Assembly: GCF_004793975.1 (NCBI RefSeq)
Contig: NZ_SRYB01000008.1
Location: 62,001-126,000, forward strand
Direction of reading: 5' to 3'
Source of the DNA: Lepagella muris
Lineage (GTDB): Bacteria > Bacteroidota > Bacteroidia > Bacteroidales > Muribaculaceae
Length of the DNA: 64,000 bases
In this document: in pieces, positions 35,290-43,497 of the stretch
How positions within the stretch are numbered: position 1 is the first letter of the stretch
How the letters are laid out: the number at the start of each line of letters is the position of its first letter
The notes under the pieces: generated by a model
What the model was told of the DNA's origin: nothing
Seen by the model: only the letters and a program-made list of their open reading frames with translations
The model's database searches: none
Made by a program: the position numbers and the translations under genes

Positions 35290-35859
35290 ATGATAGACAA
35301 TATCTCTTTGATGCACCGCGCAAAGGCTCAACTTGCCGACAATTGGATGAATGCGGCAATCGGCACACTGATCTACCTCGTCATCATGGGTGCGGCATCG
35401 TGCACCTACATCGGCGAACTCGTTCTCTTCGGATCGCTATCGTTCGGCTACTTCCTATTCATCGGCTGTCTTGTCGACACAAAGGCAATGAACCTCAACC
35501 TACTTTTCAAGGGCTTCGACCGTTTCGTAGAGACGCTAATTGCCGGATTGCTTTACTCCGTAGCAGTCAGCATCGGCACCGCCCTACTGATTGTGCCGGG
35601 CATTATCATCGGTCTGGGCTTCTCCATGACGTTCTTCATCATGGCAGATGATCCCAATATCTCCGGCATCGACGCCCTAAAGATGAGCTGGAACCTCATG
35701 AACGGACAAAAGATGAATCTCTTCTGCCTATACCTCCGCTTTATAGGCTGGATGATTCTCGCAATCATCACCTGCGGCATCGGTTACCTCTGGCTGGCAC
35801 CCTACATGACCGCCACAACCCTTAACTTCTACCGCCAGCTCCGCTACGGCACCTGCTGA
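35290..35859 (+). CDS. DUF975 family integral membrane protein
   Basis: A 189-residue membrane protein with four to five hydrophobic segments. MHRAKAQLADNWMNAAIGTL near the start, GFDRFVETLIAGLLYS, VPGIIIGLGFSMTFFIMADD and a C-terminal YMTATTLNFYRQLR match the DUF975 pattern. Family function is unknown. It stands alone with its own promoter; a large set of inverted repeats follows. Confidence 0.82.
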   Translation: MIDNISLMHRAKAQLADNWMNAAIGTLIYLVIMGAASCTYIGELVLFGSLSFGYFLFIGCLVDTKAMNLNLLFKGFDRFVETLIAGLLYSVAVSIGTALLIVPGIIIGLGFSMTFFIMADDPNISGIDALKMSWNLMNGQKMNLFCLYLRFIGWMILAIITCGIGYLWLAPYMTATTLNFYRQLRYGTC

Positions 35860-35860
35860 C

Positions 35861-36015
35861 ACATCATGCACATCCGTTCACGACATCATGCACATCATGC
35901 CGTGACATCATGCACATCATATATTTGTGAGCATTTTGCACAACACAATATATGATGTGCTTGATGTTTTATCATGATGTGCATAATGTTTATGCTTGAT
36001 GTTTGTGCATGATGT
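35861..36015. repeat. Inverted array of 22-base repeats
   Basis: ACATCATGCACATC occurs at 35861, 35883 and 35905 with a period of 22. Reverse-orientation relatives such as GATGTGCTTGATGT and GTGCATGATGT follow between 35955 and 36015. The centre is a perfect 14-bp stem (35912-35925 with 35947-35960). The whole can fold as one long imperfect hairpin downstream of the DUF975 gene. Confidence 0.75.
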
Positions 36016-36088
36016 ATTTTTTTGGGGATACCGTTTAAACTTTCGCAGGCGACAGATGTCATAAGAAAGATTGAATTACGATGAAACT

Positions 36089-38536
36089 ATGAACTTAAAA
36101 TTTCTAATGCCCGTATGCATGGGCATTCTCCCTCTGACGGCTCTCGCTGCCGGAGACATTACAGGTAAGGTTATCAACAAGGAAACAGGCGATCCGATGG
36201 ATTTCGTGACTGTGCAGCTCGTGAATGCAGCTACCGGCAAACCTCTTCCGATCGGCACCAATACCGATGAGAATGGCGTATTCATTCTAAAAGGTGTGAA
36301 GGATGGCAAATATATAGTCAAGATTTCAAATGTAGGCAGTATAGACCAGGAGCGTCCGGTAGAAGTGAAGAAGGACGACATTGATCTCGGCACACTCCGT
36401 CTTGCAGACGACACTAAACTTCTTCAGGAAGTGGTGGTAGAAGGGATACGCAGCCAGATGCGTTTCGAACTCGACAAAAAAGTGTTTAGCGTAGACGCCA
36501 ACGTCACAGCCGCCGGGCAATCAGCATCCGAACTTCTCGAATCAATACCATCCGTAGAAGTTGACCAGGATGGTGAAGTGTCGCTCCGAGGCAACTCCTC
36601 AGTGACAATATGGATAAATGGCAAGGAATCCGGACTTACCGCCGACAATCGTGCGCAGATTCTCGAACAGATTCCGGCAGAGACCATCGACAAAATCGAG
36701 GTCATCACCAACCCTTCGGCGAAATACAGTCCGGAAGGCACTGCGGGCATCATCAATATCGTACTCAAGAAGAACCGTAAGGCGGGATATTACGGAAGTG
36801 CCGAAATAAGCGGCAACTCCCGTGGCGGCGGCAATGCAGGTGTCAATGTCAATCTCAACAGCAGTAAGGTCGATGCTTTCGCCGGCGTGGGATTCCGTAT
36901 GCGCCATGCAAAGGGCGGCTCCTTAATGAACCGTGAGTTTACCAACGGCACATACACAAAATCCGAAGGGGAAAGCCCATCGCATGGCAACGGACTATTC
37001 TTCCGTCTCGGAGCTACGGTGCATCTGACTGACAAGGACGACATTGCAGCCAATGGATTCGGAATGTTTGGTCACAACTGGGGACATTCCACTACCAACT
37101 ACCATTCCAACGTTCCCGGCAACTGGCTATCTAACCTTGATTATTCCCACAACCGTGGCGACCACCGTGGTGCACATGCCGAACTTAGCTACACACATAA
37201 ATGGCGCGACAATCACGTGCTTGACATCACAGGCTCGTTCAACAATTGGAGCGGACCAAACAACAGGTCGTACCTTCAGGATATCACATACGCTGACCGC
37301 GAGGAGACAATCTACCAGGAGCAGAACATGGACATGAGCAACCGTTCGTGGGAAGTGAAAGTGGACTATACTAACCAGTTCAACGAATATCTGAAGCTCG
37401 AGGCTGGCTATAATGGCAACTTCGGCAAGGAAAATACCCCTACCGACACCTATACCGGCACCTCTGCCGCCGATATGACCCAAGATCAGGATCTCTACAA
37501 CCGCTTCATATATAAGAACAATATCTCCGCACTCTATGCGACGCTGGGCGGCAAGGTTAAGAACTTCAGTTTCTCAGCCGGATTGCGTGCCGAGAGCTGG
37601 CAGGTACGCACCCGCTCGCTTGGGTTCGGTCAGACGGAGAGTGACGTCGAGGAGTTTAAGAAAAACAATTTCGCGCTCTTCCCCTCGGCTTTCATCTCAT
37701 GGTCGCTTCCACATGACAACGAGATGCAGATCAACTATACCCGTCGTCTGCGTCGCCCGTGGGGAGGAATGCTCAACTCGTTCCGCGACATATCAGATCC
37801 CACCAACATATCATACGGTAATCCGGAGTTGGAACCTATGTATTCAAACGCCTTCGAGTTGAACTACATCAAGAGCTGGACCTACCACATGATAAGCCTC
37901 TCAGCATACATGCGCACATCCACCAACATGATGAACCGCATCAGCTATCTTGACAACGACGTCATGTACACCACCTGGGCGAACGTGGCTGATCAAGTAA
38001 ATTCGGGATGTGAGATTGTGGTGAAGAACTCCCTTTTCAAAAGCCATCTTGACCTCACCACCACCGTCAATCTATACAACAACCATATCAGTGCGTGGAA
38101 CTACGACTTCAAGTCGGAAAGCGGCAACATCGTACCCATCAGCGGCGACAAGCAGAACAGTTTCGCATGGGATGCCCGAATGATGGCAAACGTTCGTCTC
38201 CCCTGGTCGCTCTCGCTTCAGGCTACAGGCAACTACAATTCTAAGATGCTCTCTGCACAAGGTTCTCGTCAGGGAGGCTGGAGCGTCGACCTTGGCGGGA
38301 GAAGAGTGTTTGGAGCATGGTCATTCTCCGTCAACTGCCGCGATCTCTTCGATTCGCGACGATTCAAGAGCACAACCACCGGACCTGACTACACGCAATA
38401 TAACGAAAGATGGAGAAACGGACGCACCGTCCGCCTCACCATCAAATATTCATTCGGCAACATGAAAGCCAAACCGTCGAAAAATGAGGGCGAACCCATG
38501 GACGGCAGCGGCTATGGCGACGGCGGCGATATGTAG
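36089..38536 (+). CDS. Outer-membrane beta-barrel protein with carboxypeptidase-regulatory domain
   Basis: An 815-residue protein with a signal peptide (ends LTALAAGD). Residues about 22-115 are a carboxypeptidase-regulatory-like beta-sandwich (ITGKVINKETGDPMDFVTVQ). Next is a plug-like region with SASELLESIPSVEVDQDGEV and a long C-terminal barrel of alternating beta strands, as in the outer-membrane beta-barrel (OMP_b-brl_3) group related to TonB-dependent receptors. No clear TonB box is seen and no SusD partner follows, so it may serve a peptide, metal or structural role. The start at Met 36089 gives the best signal peptide. Confidence 0.82.
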   Translation: MNLKFLMPVCMGILPLTALAAGDITGKVINKETGDPMDFVTVQLVNAATGKPLPIGTNTDENGVFILKGVKDGKYIVKISNVGSIDQERPVEVKKDDIDLGTLRLADDTKLLQEVVVEGIRSQMRFELDKKVFSVDANVTAAGQSASELLESIPSVEVDQDGEVSLRGNSSVTIWINGKESGLTADNRAQILEQIPAETIDKIEVITNPSAKYSPEGTAGIINIVLKKNRKAGYYGSAEISGNSRGGGNAGVNVNLNSSKVDAFAGVGFRMRHAKGGSLMNREFTNGTYTKSEGESPSHGNGLFFRLGATVHLTDKDDIAANGFGMFGHNWGHSTTNYHSNVPGNWLSNLDYSHNRGDHRGAHAELSYTHKWRDNHVLDITGSFNNWSGPNNRSYLQDITYADREETIYQEQNMDMSNRSWEVKVDYTNQFNEYLKLEAGYNGNFGKENTPTDTYTGTSAADMTQDQDLYNRFIYKNNISALYATLGGKVKNFSFSAGLRAESWQVRTRSLGFGQTESDVEEFKKNNFALFPSAFISWSLPHDNEMQINYTRRLRRPWGGMLNSFRDISDPTNISYGNPELEPMYSNAFELNYIKSWTYHMISLSAYMRTSTNMMNRISYLDNDVMYTTWANVADQVNSGCEIVVKNSLFKSHLDLTTTVNLYNNHISAWNYDFKSESGNIVPISGDKQNSFAWDARMMANVRLPWSLSLQATGNYNSKMLSAQGSRQGGWSVDLGGRRVFGAWSFSVNCRDLFDSRRFKSTTTGPDYTQYNERWRNGRTVRLTIKYSFGNMKAKPSKNEGEPMDGSGYGDGGDM

Positions 38537-38559
38537 GTGTCACTTGCGGTCATACGAGC

Positions 38560-39111
38560 CTACAGATTGAAATAGAACGTGCCTGTTGACAATACTGTGT
38601 AGAAATCATAGTAGACGCCACGAAGGTAATAATTGGTGTTGTAAGCCGCCACGTTCAGACCACGGTTCCACATGTCGGTCCAAGGATTGTAGGCAGCCAG
38701 CACGGTGACATCGTAATCAACACCATTGTAGACGTAAGCTACCCTCATCGGTATTGTTCGCCACACTCCCGTAGCATCATATCCGCATGCAATGACGTTG
38801 GTCTCCCCCTGATTGGTCCACGACGGTGATGGTATGGGCGCGGAAGGATAGTTAGTCCATCCCGGACCCCAGCCGGGTCCACAGCCTGCCCCCCAACCGG
38901 GACGATAACCCGGCATGCTTGGCGACGGGATCACCGGACCGGGCATTCCACTCCCTATAGGATTAGGTCTGAAACTGCCACCTGTGCCCGGAGCCGGCAG
39001 ACTGTTCTGGGCATATATGGACATCGCCGACAACACAGCGACAAACAACACAACCAATACACGGAGCAAGCCTCTTGCTCCGTTTCTCTTTTTATATACA
39101 TCCTCTTTCAT
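38560..39111 (-). CDS. Secreted Pro/Gly/Trp-rich protein of unknown function
   Basis: A 183-residue protein. A basic start (MKEDVYKKRNGARG) and a hydrophobic stretch ending MSIYAQ form a signal peptide. A low-complexity part (about 38-95) is rich in Pro, Gly and Trp with repeated PGWG/GPGW-like units. The C-terminal 90 residues (GVWRTIPMRVAYVYNGVDYD and after) are a beta-rich domain with several tyrosines. I do not recognise the family. It is probably exported to the periplasm or cell surface. Reading frame, signal peptide and composition support a real gene. Confidence 0.65.
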   Translation of the reverse strand: MKEDVYKKRNGARGLLRVLVVLFVAVLSAMSIYAQNSLPAPGTGGSFRPNPIGSGMPGPVIPSPSMPGYRPGWGAGCGPGWGPGWTNYPSAPIPSPSWTNQGETNVIACGYDATGVWRTIPMRVAYVYNGVDYDVTVLAAYNPWTDMWNRGLNVAAYNTNYYLRGVYYDFYTVLSTGTFYFNL

Positions 39112-39313
39112 AGCATATCCTCACTTTCCTATAATATTTAATATCAATTAATATTTAATATCAATCTGATATCCATTGTTTGAATAGAGCAAAATTCAAT
39201 CATTTTCACTTACAACAAATTGAGACAGGTAAAAGGTCGGGGAGTTTTTCATCCGAAATCCCAAAATTTACACTTTTTATGACAATCTCACTGCGTCATT
39301 CCCATTTTTTTTG

Positions 39314-39321
39314 TAAATTTG
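39314..39321 (+). promoter_or_regulatory. Promoter box of glyS
   Basis: TAAATTTG within TTTTTTTTGTAAATTTGC, 53 bases upstream of the ATG. Confidence 0.65.
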
Positions 39322-39374
39322 CAAATTAATAATCACAATAGGCTCCACGGGGCCCCGATAACCTTCAACAAATA

Positions 39375-40919
39375 ATGGCAAAACAGGAAGACGTTTTCAA
39401 GACCATTGTAGCCCATGCTAAGGAATATGGGTTTGTGTTTCAATCAAGCGAAATTTACGACGGACTCTCCGCAGTGTATGACTACGGACAGAATGGCGTT
39501 GAACTAAAGAATAATATCAAACGCTACTGGTGGGAAGCGATGACAATGCTCCACGACAATATCGTGGGTATCGATTCCGCAATCTTCATGCATCCGACCA
39601 TCTGGAAGGCATCGGGCCACGTAGATGCGTTTAACGACCCGCTGATCGACAATAAGGACTCCAAGAAACGCTATCGTGCCGACGTCCTCATCGAGGAGGA
39701 GATCGCTAAATTCGACGATAAGATCGAGAAAGAGGTGGCAAAGGCTCGCAAACGTTTCGGCGAGAGCTTCGACGAGGCTATGTTCCGTCAGACTAATCCG
39801 CGAGTGCTGGAGAACCAGAAGAAGCGCGACGAGCTTCATGAGCGATTCTCCGTGGCAATGAATGCCAATGACCTTGCCAACCTCCGGCAAATCATCCTTG
39901 ACTATGAGATCGTGGATCCGATTTCAGGCACACGCAACTGGACTGACGTGCGCCAGTTTAACCTCATGTTCAAGACTGAGATGGGTTCCACTGCCGATGG
40001 TGCAATGGAGGTATACCTGCGTCCGGAGACAGCACAGGGCATTTTCGTAAACTACCTCAACGTGCAGAAGACAGGTCGCATGCGTATCCCCTTCGGTATC
40101 GCTCAGATCGGCAAGGCATTCCGCAACGAGATTGTGGCACGCCAGTTCATCTTCCGTATGCGTGAGTTTGAACAGATGGAGATGCAGTTCTTCGTTCGTC
40201 CCGGTGAAGAATTGAAATGGTTCGACAAATGGCGTCAAACCCGTCTGCGCTGGCACAAGGCTCTCGGACTCGGAGATGAGAAATATCGTTTCCACGACCA
40301 CGAGAAGCTTGCCCACTATGCAAATGCAGCTACCGATATCGAATTTCAGATGCCGTTCGGATTCAAGGAAGTGGAGGGTATCCATTCCCGCACGAACTTC
40401 GACCTCTCCCAGCACGAGAAATTCTCAGGCAAGAAAATACAATATTTTGACCCAGAACTAAACGAAAGCTATGTGCCCTACGTTATAGAGACATCTATCG
40501 GTGTTGACCGTATGTTCCTTAGCGTATTGTGCAGCTGCTACGAAGATCAGCAGCTGGAGGGTGGCGACCACCGCGTGGTGCTTCATTTCCCGGCTCCGCT
40601 TGCTCCGGTGAAATGTGCAGTTCTCCCTCTCGTGAAGAAAGATGGTCTTCCGGAGAAAGCACGCGAGATCCAGCATAAGCTACGCTTCGACTTCACCTGT
40701 CAGGTGGATGAGAAAGACTCCATCGGCAAACGCTATCGTCGTCAGGATGCAATCGGCACACCTTATTGCATCACCGTCGATCATCAGACTCTCGAAGACA
40801 ACACCGTCACCTTGCGCCACCGCGACTCGACGGAGCAAGAGCGCGTCAACGTTGACGACCTTGAGAAGATACTTGCAGAGAAAGTGAGCCTCAACAGCCT
40901 TCTCCGCAAACTCCTTTGA
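39375..40919 (+). CDS. glyS: Glycyl-tRNA synthetase, dimeric class II type
   Basis: A 514-residue enzyme charging tRNA-Gly. The form is the single-chain alpha2 type rather than the alpha2beta2 type: GFVFQSSEIYDGLSAVYDYG near the start, the class II motif 2 region FRNEIVARQFIFRMREFEQM, motif 3 SIGVDRMFL, and a C-terminal anticodon-binding domain beginning PLAPVKCAVLPLV. Essential housekeeping gene. A GC-rich hairpin (40933-40977) follows the stop. The gene after it encodes LemA. Confidence 0.96.
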   Translation: MAKQEDVFKTIVAHAKEYGFVFQSSEIYDGLSAVYDYGQNGVELKNNIKRYWWEAMTMLHDNIVGIDSAIFMHPTIWKASGHVDAFNDPLIDNKDSKKRYRADVLIEEEIAKFDDKIEKEVAKARKRFGESFDEAMFRQTNPRVLENQKKRDELHERFSVAMNANDLANLRQIILDYEIVDPISGTRNWTDVRQFNLMFKTEMGSTADGAMEVYLRPETAQGIFVNYLNVQKTGRMRIPFGIAQIGKAFRNEIVARQFIFRMREFEQMEMQFFVRPGEELKWFDKWRQTRLRWHKALGLGDEKYRFHDHEKLAHYANAATDIEFQMPFGFKEVEGIHSRTNFDLSQHEKFSGKKIQYFDPELNESYVPYVIETSIGVDRMFLSVLCSCYEDQQLEGGDHRVVLHFPAPLAPVKCAVLPLVKKDGLPEKAREIQHKLRFDFTCQVDEKDSIGKRYRRQDAIGTPYCITVDHQTLEDNTVTLRHRDSTEQERVNVDDLEKILAEKVSLNSLLRKLL

Positions 40920-40932
40920 TAAAACCCCATAC

Positions 40933-40977
40933 CACGCCGCCGGCATACCCGGCTATACCGGAGATACAGGCGGCGTG
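40933..40977 (+). terminator. Hairpin after glyS
   Basis: A 9-bp stem CACGCCGCC pairs with GGCGGCGTG (40969-40977), with a second small hairpin in the loop. No T run follows, so it is a stabilising or weak terminator structure rather than a classic terminator. Confidence 0.5.
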
Positions 40978-41016
40978 CATAATGTTTAATTAGAACCCGT
41001 AATCTTTAATTAGAAT

Positions 41017-41607
41017 ATGAGAAAATTCACGTGTAAACTCCTACTTGCCGTTTCTGCATTTGCGGGAGCAAGTTCTCTCTCTTCTTGCAACTACAACTCC
41101 CTCGTGGAGCAACAGCAAGGTGTGGATCAGGCTTGGGCTCAAGTGGAAAACCAATACCAACGTCGTGCTGACCTTATCCCGAATCTGGTCAATACCGTAA
41201 AGGGGTATTCCACTCATGAGAGCGAGACCCTGACGAAAGTGACTGAGGCAAGAGCCAAGGCTACCTCAATAACCATAGACGCGGACAACCTCAATGAGGA
41301 GACCCTCGCAAAATTCCAGGAAGCGCAAGGCGAGCTGTCGCAGGCGTTGAAATCTCTTCTGGCTGTCACGGAAGCTTATCCCGACCTGAAAGCCAATGAG
41401 AATTTTATGAATCTCCAGACCCAGCTCGAAGGCACCGAGAACCGTATTGCCACCGAGCGAATGAGATATACGGAAGCGGTGAAGGAATACAACACCAGCA
41501 TAAAGAAATTCCCGACGATGATTTATGCCGGATGGTTCGGGTTTAAGGAGAAACCTCAGTTCAAGGCTGAAGCCGGAGCCCAGAAGGCACCGGAAGTGAA
41601 TTTCTGA
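41017..41607 (+). CDS. LemA family lipoprotein
   Basis: A 196-residue protein with a signal peptide and lipobox SLSSC. The LemA fold is indicated by NSLVEQQQGVDQAWAQVENQ, the strongly conserved YQRRADLIPNLVNTVKGY, and the C-terminal ENRIATERMRYTEAVKEYN and FPTMIYAGWFGF. It is helical, anchored to the membrane and faces the periplasm. Function in bacteria is not settled. An FKBP-type gene follows after 21 bases and is likely co-transcribed. Confidence 0.92.
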   Translation: MRKFTCKLLLAVSAFAGASSLSSCNYNSLVEQQQGVDQAWAQVENQYQRRADLIPNLVNTVKGYSTHESETLTKVTEARAKATSITIDADNLNEETLAKFQEAQGELSQALKSLLAVTEAYPDLKANENFMNLQTQLEGTENRIATERMRYTEAVKEYNTSIKKFPTMIYAGWFGFKEKPQFKAEAGAQKAPEVNF

Positions 41608-41628
41608 TACTTCTTCATAACATAATCT

Positions 41629-42165
41629 ATGCGAATTAAAAAATTCGGATTTCTCTTGCTCCCCACCCTTATCTTCGGAATGTCGTCCTGTCTCAGCGAC
41701 GACAAACAGGAAGACTATTCCGGATGGCGTCAGGAGAATATATCCTACATTGAGAAAGCTGAAGCCGAGACCGAAAATGGCAAAGCCAAGTATGAGAAGA
41801 TCATCCCTAAGTGGGATAAATCATCTTTCGTGCTCATGGACTGGCACAACGACCGCACGGAGACGGAGCGCAATCTGTCGCCTCTCGACAACTCCACCTG
41901 CAACGTCAAATATCTCCTGACAAACATCAAAGGGGATACGCTCGACAGTTCCTATGCCTTGACCGACAGTATTTTCAAATGCAAGCCGAATGAAATGATC
42001 ACCGGTTTCTGGATTGCGTTGACCAACATGCACATCGGCGACTCAGTAACCACCGTCATACCCTACACAGCCGGCTACGGTGCCTACGGCTCCGGTTCGG
42101 TCCCCCCCTTCTCCACCCTTATCTTCCAGATCAAGCTCCTCAGCATCCCCGGTCTGGAAAAATAA
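41629..42165 (+). CDS. FKBP-type peptidyl-prolyl isomerase lipoprotein
   Basis: A 178-residue protein with lipobox GMSSC and a linker to about residue 70. The FKBP domain has VKYLLTNIKGDTLDSSYA, a variant of the entry strand, then GFWIALTNMHIGDSVTTVIP and YGAYGSGSVPPFSTLIFQIK, the family's closing strands. Proteins of this kind help exported proteins fold. Some active-site aromatic positions differ from strong isomerases, so activity is uncertain. Confidence 0.88.
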   Translation: MRIKKFGFLLLPTLIFGMSSCLSDDKQEDYSGWRQENISYIEKAEAETENGKAKYEKIIPKWDKSSFVLMDWHNDRTETERNLSPLDNSTCNVKYLLTNIKGDTLDSSYALTDSIFKCKPNEMITGFWIALTNMHIGDSVTTVIPYTAGYGAYGSGSVPPFSTLIFQIKLLSIPGLEK

Positions 42166-42190
42166 TCACTAATAGAATAAAAGAAAAAGA

Positions 42191-42228
42191 AAGAGTAAAA
42201 GACTCGCGGGTCTTTTACTCTTCCCTTT
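42191..42228 (+). terminator. Terminator of the lemA-FKBP operon
   Basis: A perfect 13-bp stem (AAGAGTAAAAGAC at 42191-42203 with 42210-42222) has a 6-base loop and is followed by CCCTTTTT. Confidence 0.9.
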
Positions 42229-42340
42229 TTCCAAGACCCGGCAGTTTCGTCACTCGAAGAGTGATCCAAGTCCGGACAGATTCAATCTGTCCCCCTCTCT
42301 ACCAAATCCCCATCAAAATCCAAAGACACAAACAAAATCT

Positions 42341-42682
42341 ATGAAGCATACAATCCTATCCATATCCGCAATCGCAATCGTATCAGCCCTCCTTACGAGC
42401 TGTTCCGCCTGCTCCGAGACGGAACATACCGAAGCCATAACAGCAGAAATCACCGCAGCCCAAATGGCAGGCAGAACCGCAGCACGCGAATACCTCACAA
42501 AAGAATGGAAAGACAACGCCGACCTACGTCAGATGCTCGAACTCACCGAAATGCACAAACCGAACCTAATCGACACTGCCCACAGCGAATGTGTGGCGGC
42601 ATTCGACTCAACATTCATCTCCACAATACGCGCAGTCAACCCCTCCCTCGCCGGCAGAGTCGCCCACATCAAACAGAAGTAG
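42341..42682 (+). CDS. Small lipoprotein of unknown function
   Basis: A 113-residue protein with lipobox LLTSC, then a helical, charged domain (TAAQMAGRTAAREYLTKEWK and after). I do not recognise a family. Its last 14 bases overlap the last 14 of the convergent gene at 42669-43496. Signal peptide and composition suggest a real gene. Confidence 0.62.
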   Translation: MKHTILSISAIAIVSALLTSCSACSETEHTEAITAEITAAQMAGRTAAREYLTKEWKDNADLRQMLELTEMHKPNLIDTAHSECVAAFDSTFISTIRAVNPSLAGRVAHIKQK

Positions 42683-43496
42683 AAGTCAGCAGGGTGCCTT
42701 TGCGACCCTCTACGCCGATGCCGAAGAGGGCATAATCGTAGATCACCGGGTCATCGGGACGGAACGTGCGCAATACTGCCGTCAACTGCTCAACACTCTT
42801 CCTGTCGTTTGCCTTTCGGCTGATGAGGCCTAATTCTCGCGATATATTGCCTACATGCACGTCAAGCGGAATATAAAGCTTGCTCTTAGGTATGGATTTC
42901 CATACTCCCATATCAACTATACCATCATCGCGCACAAGCCAACGCAACGCCATGTTCACGCGTTTCAATGCCGTCTGCTGAAGATTCACGGGGAGACACT
43001 GGCTGCAAGTTGCCCCTCCGTTGACGTCGCTCATCAACCTCTGCATCCCCTCTACAAGATTCCATGCCGGGCTTTCAGTATCCCCGCATCCTATCGCTGC
43101 GGAGAAAGCATCCAGACTCCCATATTCCGAATATATCCTGTGCATACCTCTAAGGAAATAGCTGAAATGCTCGCCAAACATTGTGCGATGGATATTAAGA
43201 CGAGGATCAAGGTCTTCGTAGCCCTCATCCATCACGTAGCGATACGGTTCATAATCCATCAGCGCAAGCATCTTTTCTGCATCACGGCAAATCATCTTCC
43301 TATTGCCCCAGGCAATGATAGCAGACAGGAACGACACAATCTCTATATCCTGCAACCGGCTGAAACGACGTGGGAACTGCACAGGATCCTCATCTATAAA
43401 CGACGGATTATTAATTCTCGCCGCCTCTGCATCCAGCAGCTCCCTTATATCCGATAAATCACCGGCACCATTCTCTTCCTTCAAAATCTTTTCCAT
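42669..43496 (-). CDS. TIGR02757 family protein
   Basis: A 275-residue protein of the Bacteroidetes-typical TIGR02757/DUF2400 family. Features are DPVQFPRRFSRLQDIEIVSF, FLSAIIAWGNRKMI, NMALRWLVRDDGIVDMGVW and DVHVGNISRELGL. The later part resembles the helix-hairpin-helix base-excision glycosylase fold in family descriptions, but no activity is established. It starts one base after the end of the glycosidase gene at 43498, so the two form an operon. Confidence 0.88.
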   Translation of the reverse strand: MEKILKEENGAGDLSDIRELLDAEAARINNPSFIDEDPVQFPRRFSRLQDIEIVSFLSAIIAWGNRKMICRDAEKMLALMDYEPYRYVMDEGYEDLDPRLNIHRTMFGEHFSYFLRGMHRIYSEYGSLDAFSAAIGCGDTESPAWNLVEGMQRLMSDVNGGATCSQCLPVNLQQTALKRVNMALRWLVRDDGIVDMGVWKSIPKSKLYIPLDVHVGNISRELGLISRKANDRKSVEQLTAVLRTFRPDDPVIYDYALFGIGVEGRKGTLLTSTSV

Positions 43497-43497
43497 A

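Noticed and set aside
35861..36015. CRISPR array
   Set aside because: Repeat cores are only 14 bases with 8-base gaps and the direction reverses; no cas genes nearby.
42669..42682. The 14-base 3' overlap of convergent genes as evidence that one is false
   Set aside because: Both have independent support (lipobox and family match), and short convergent overlaps are common.
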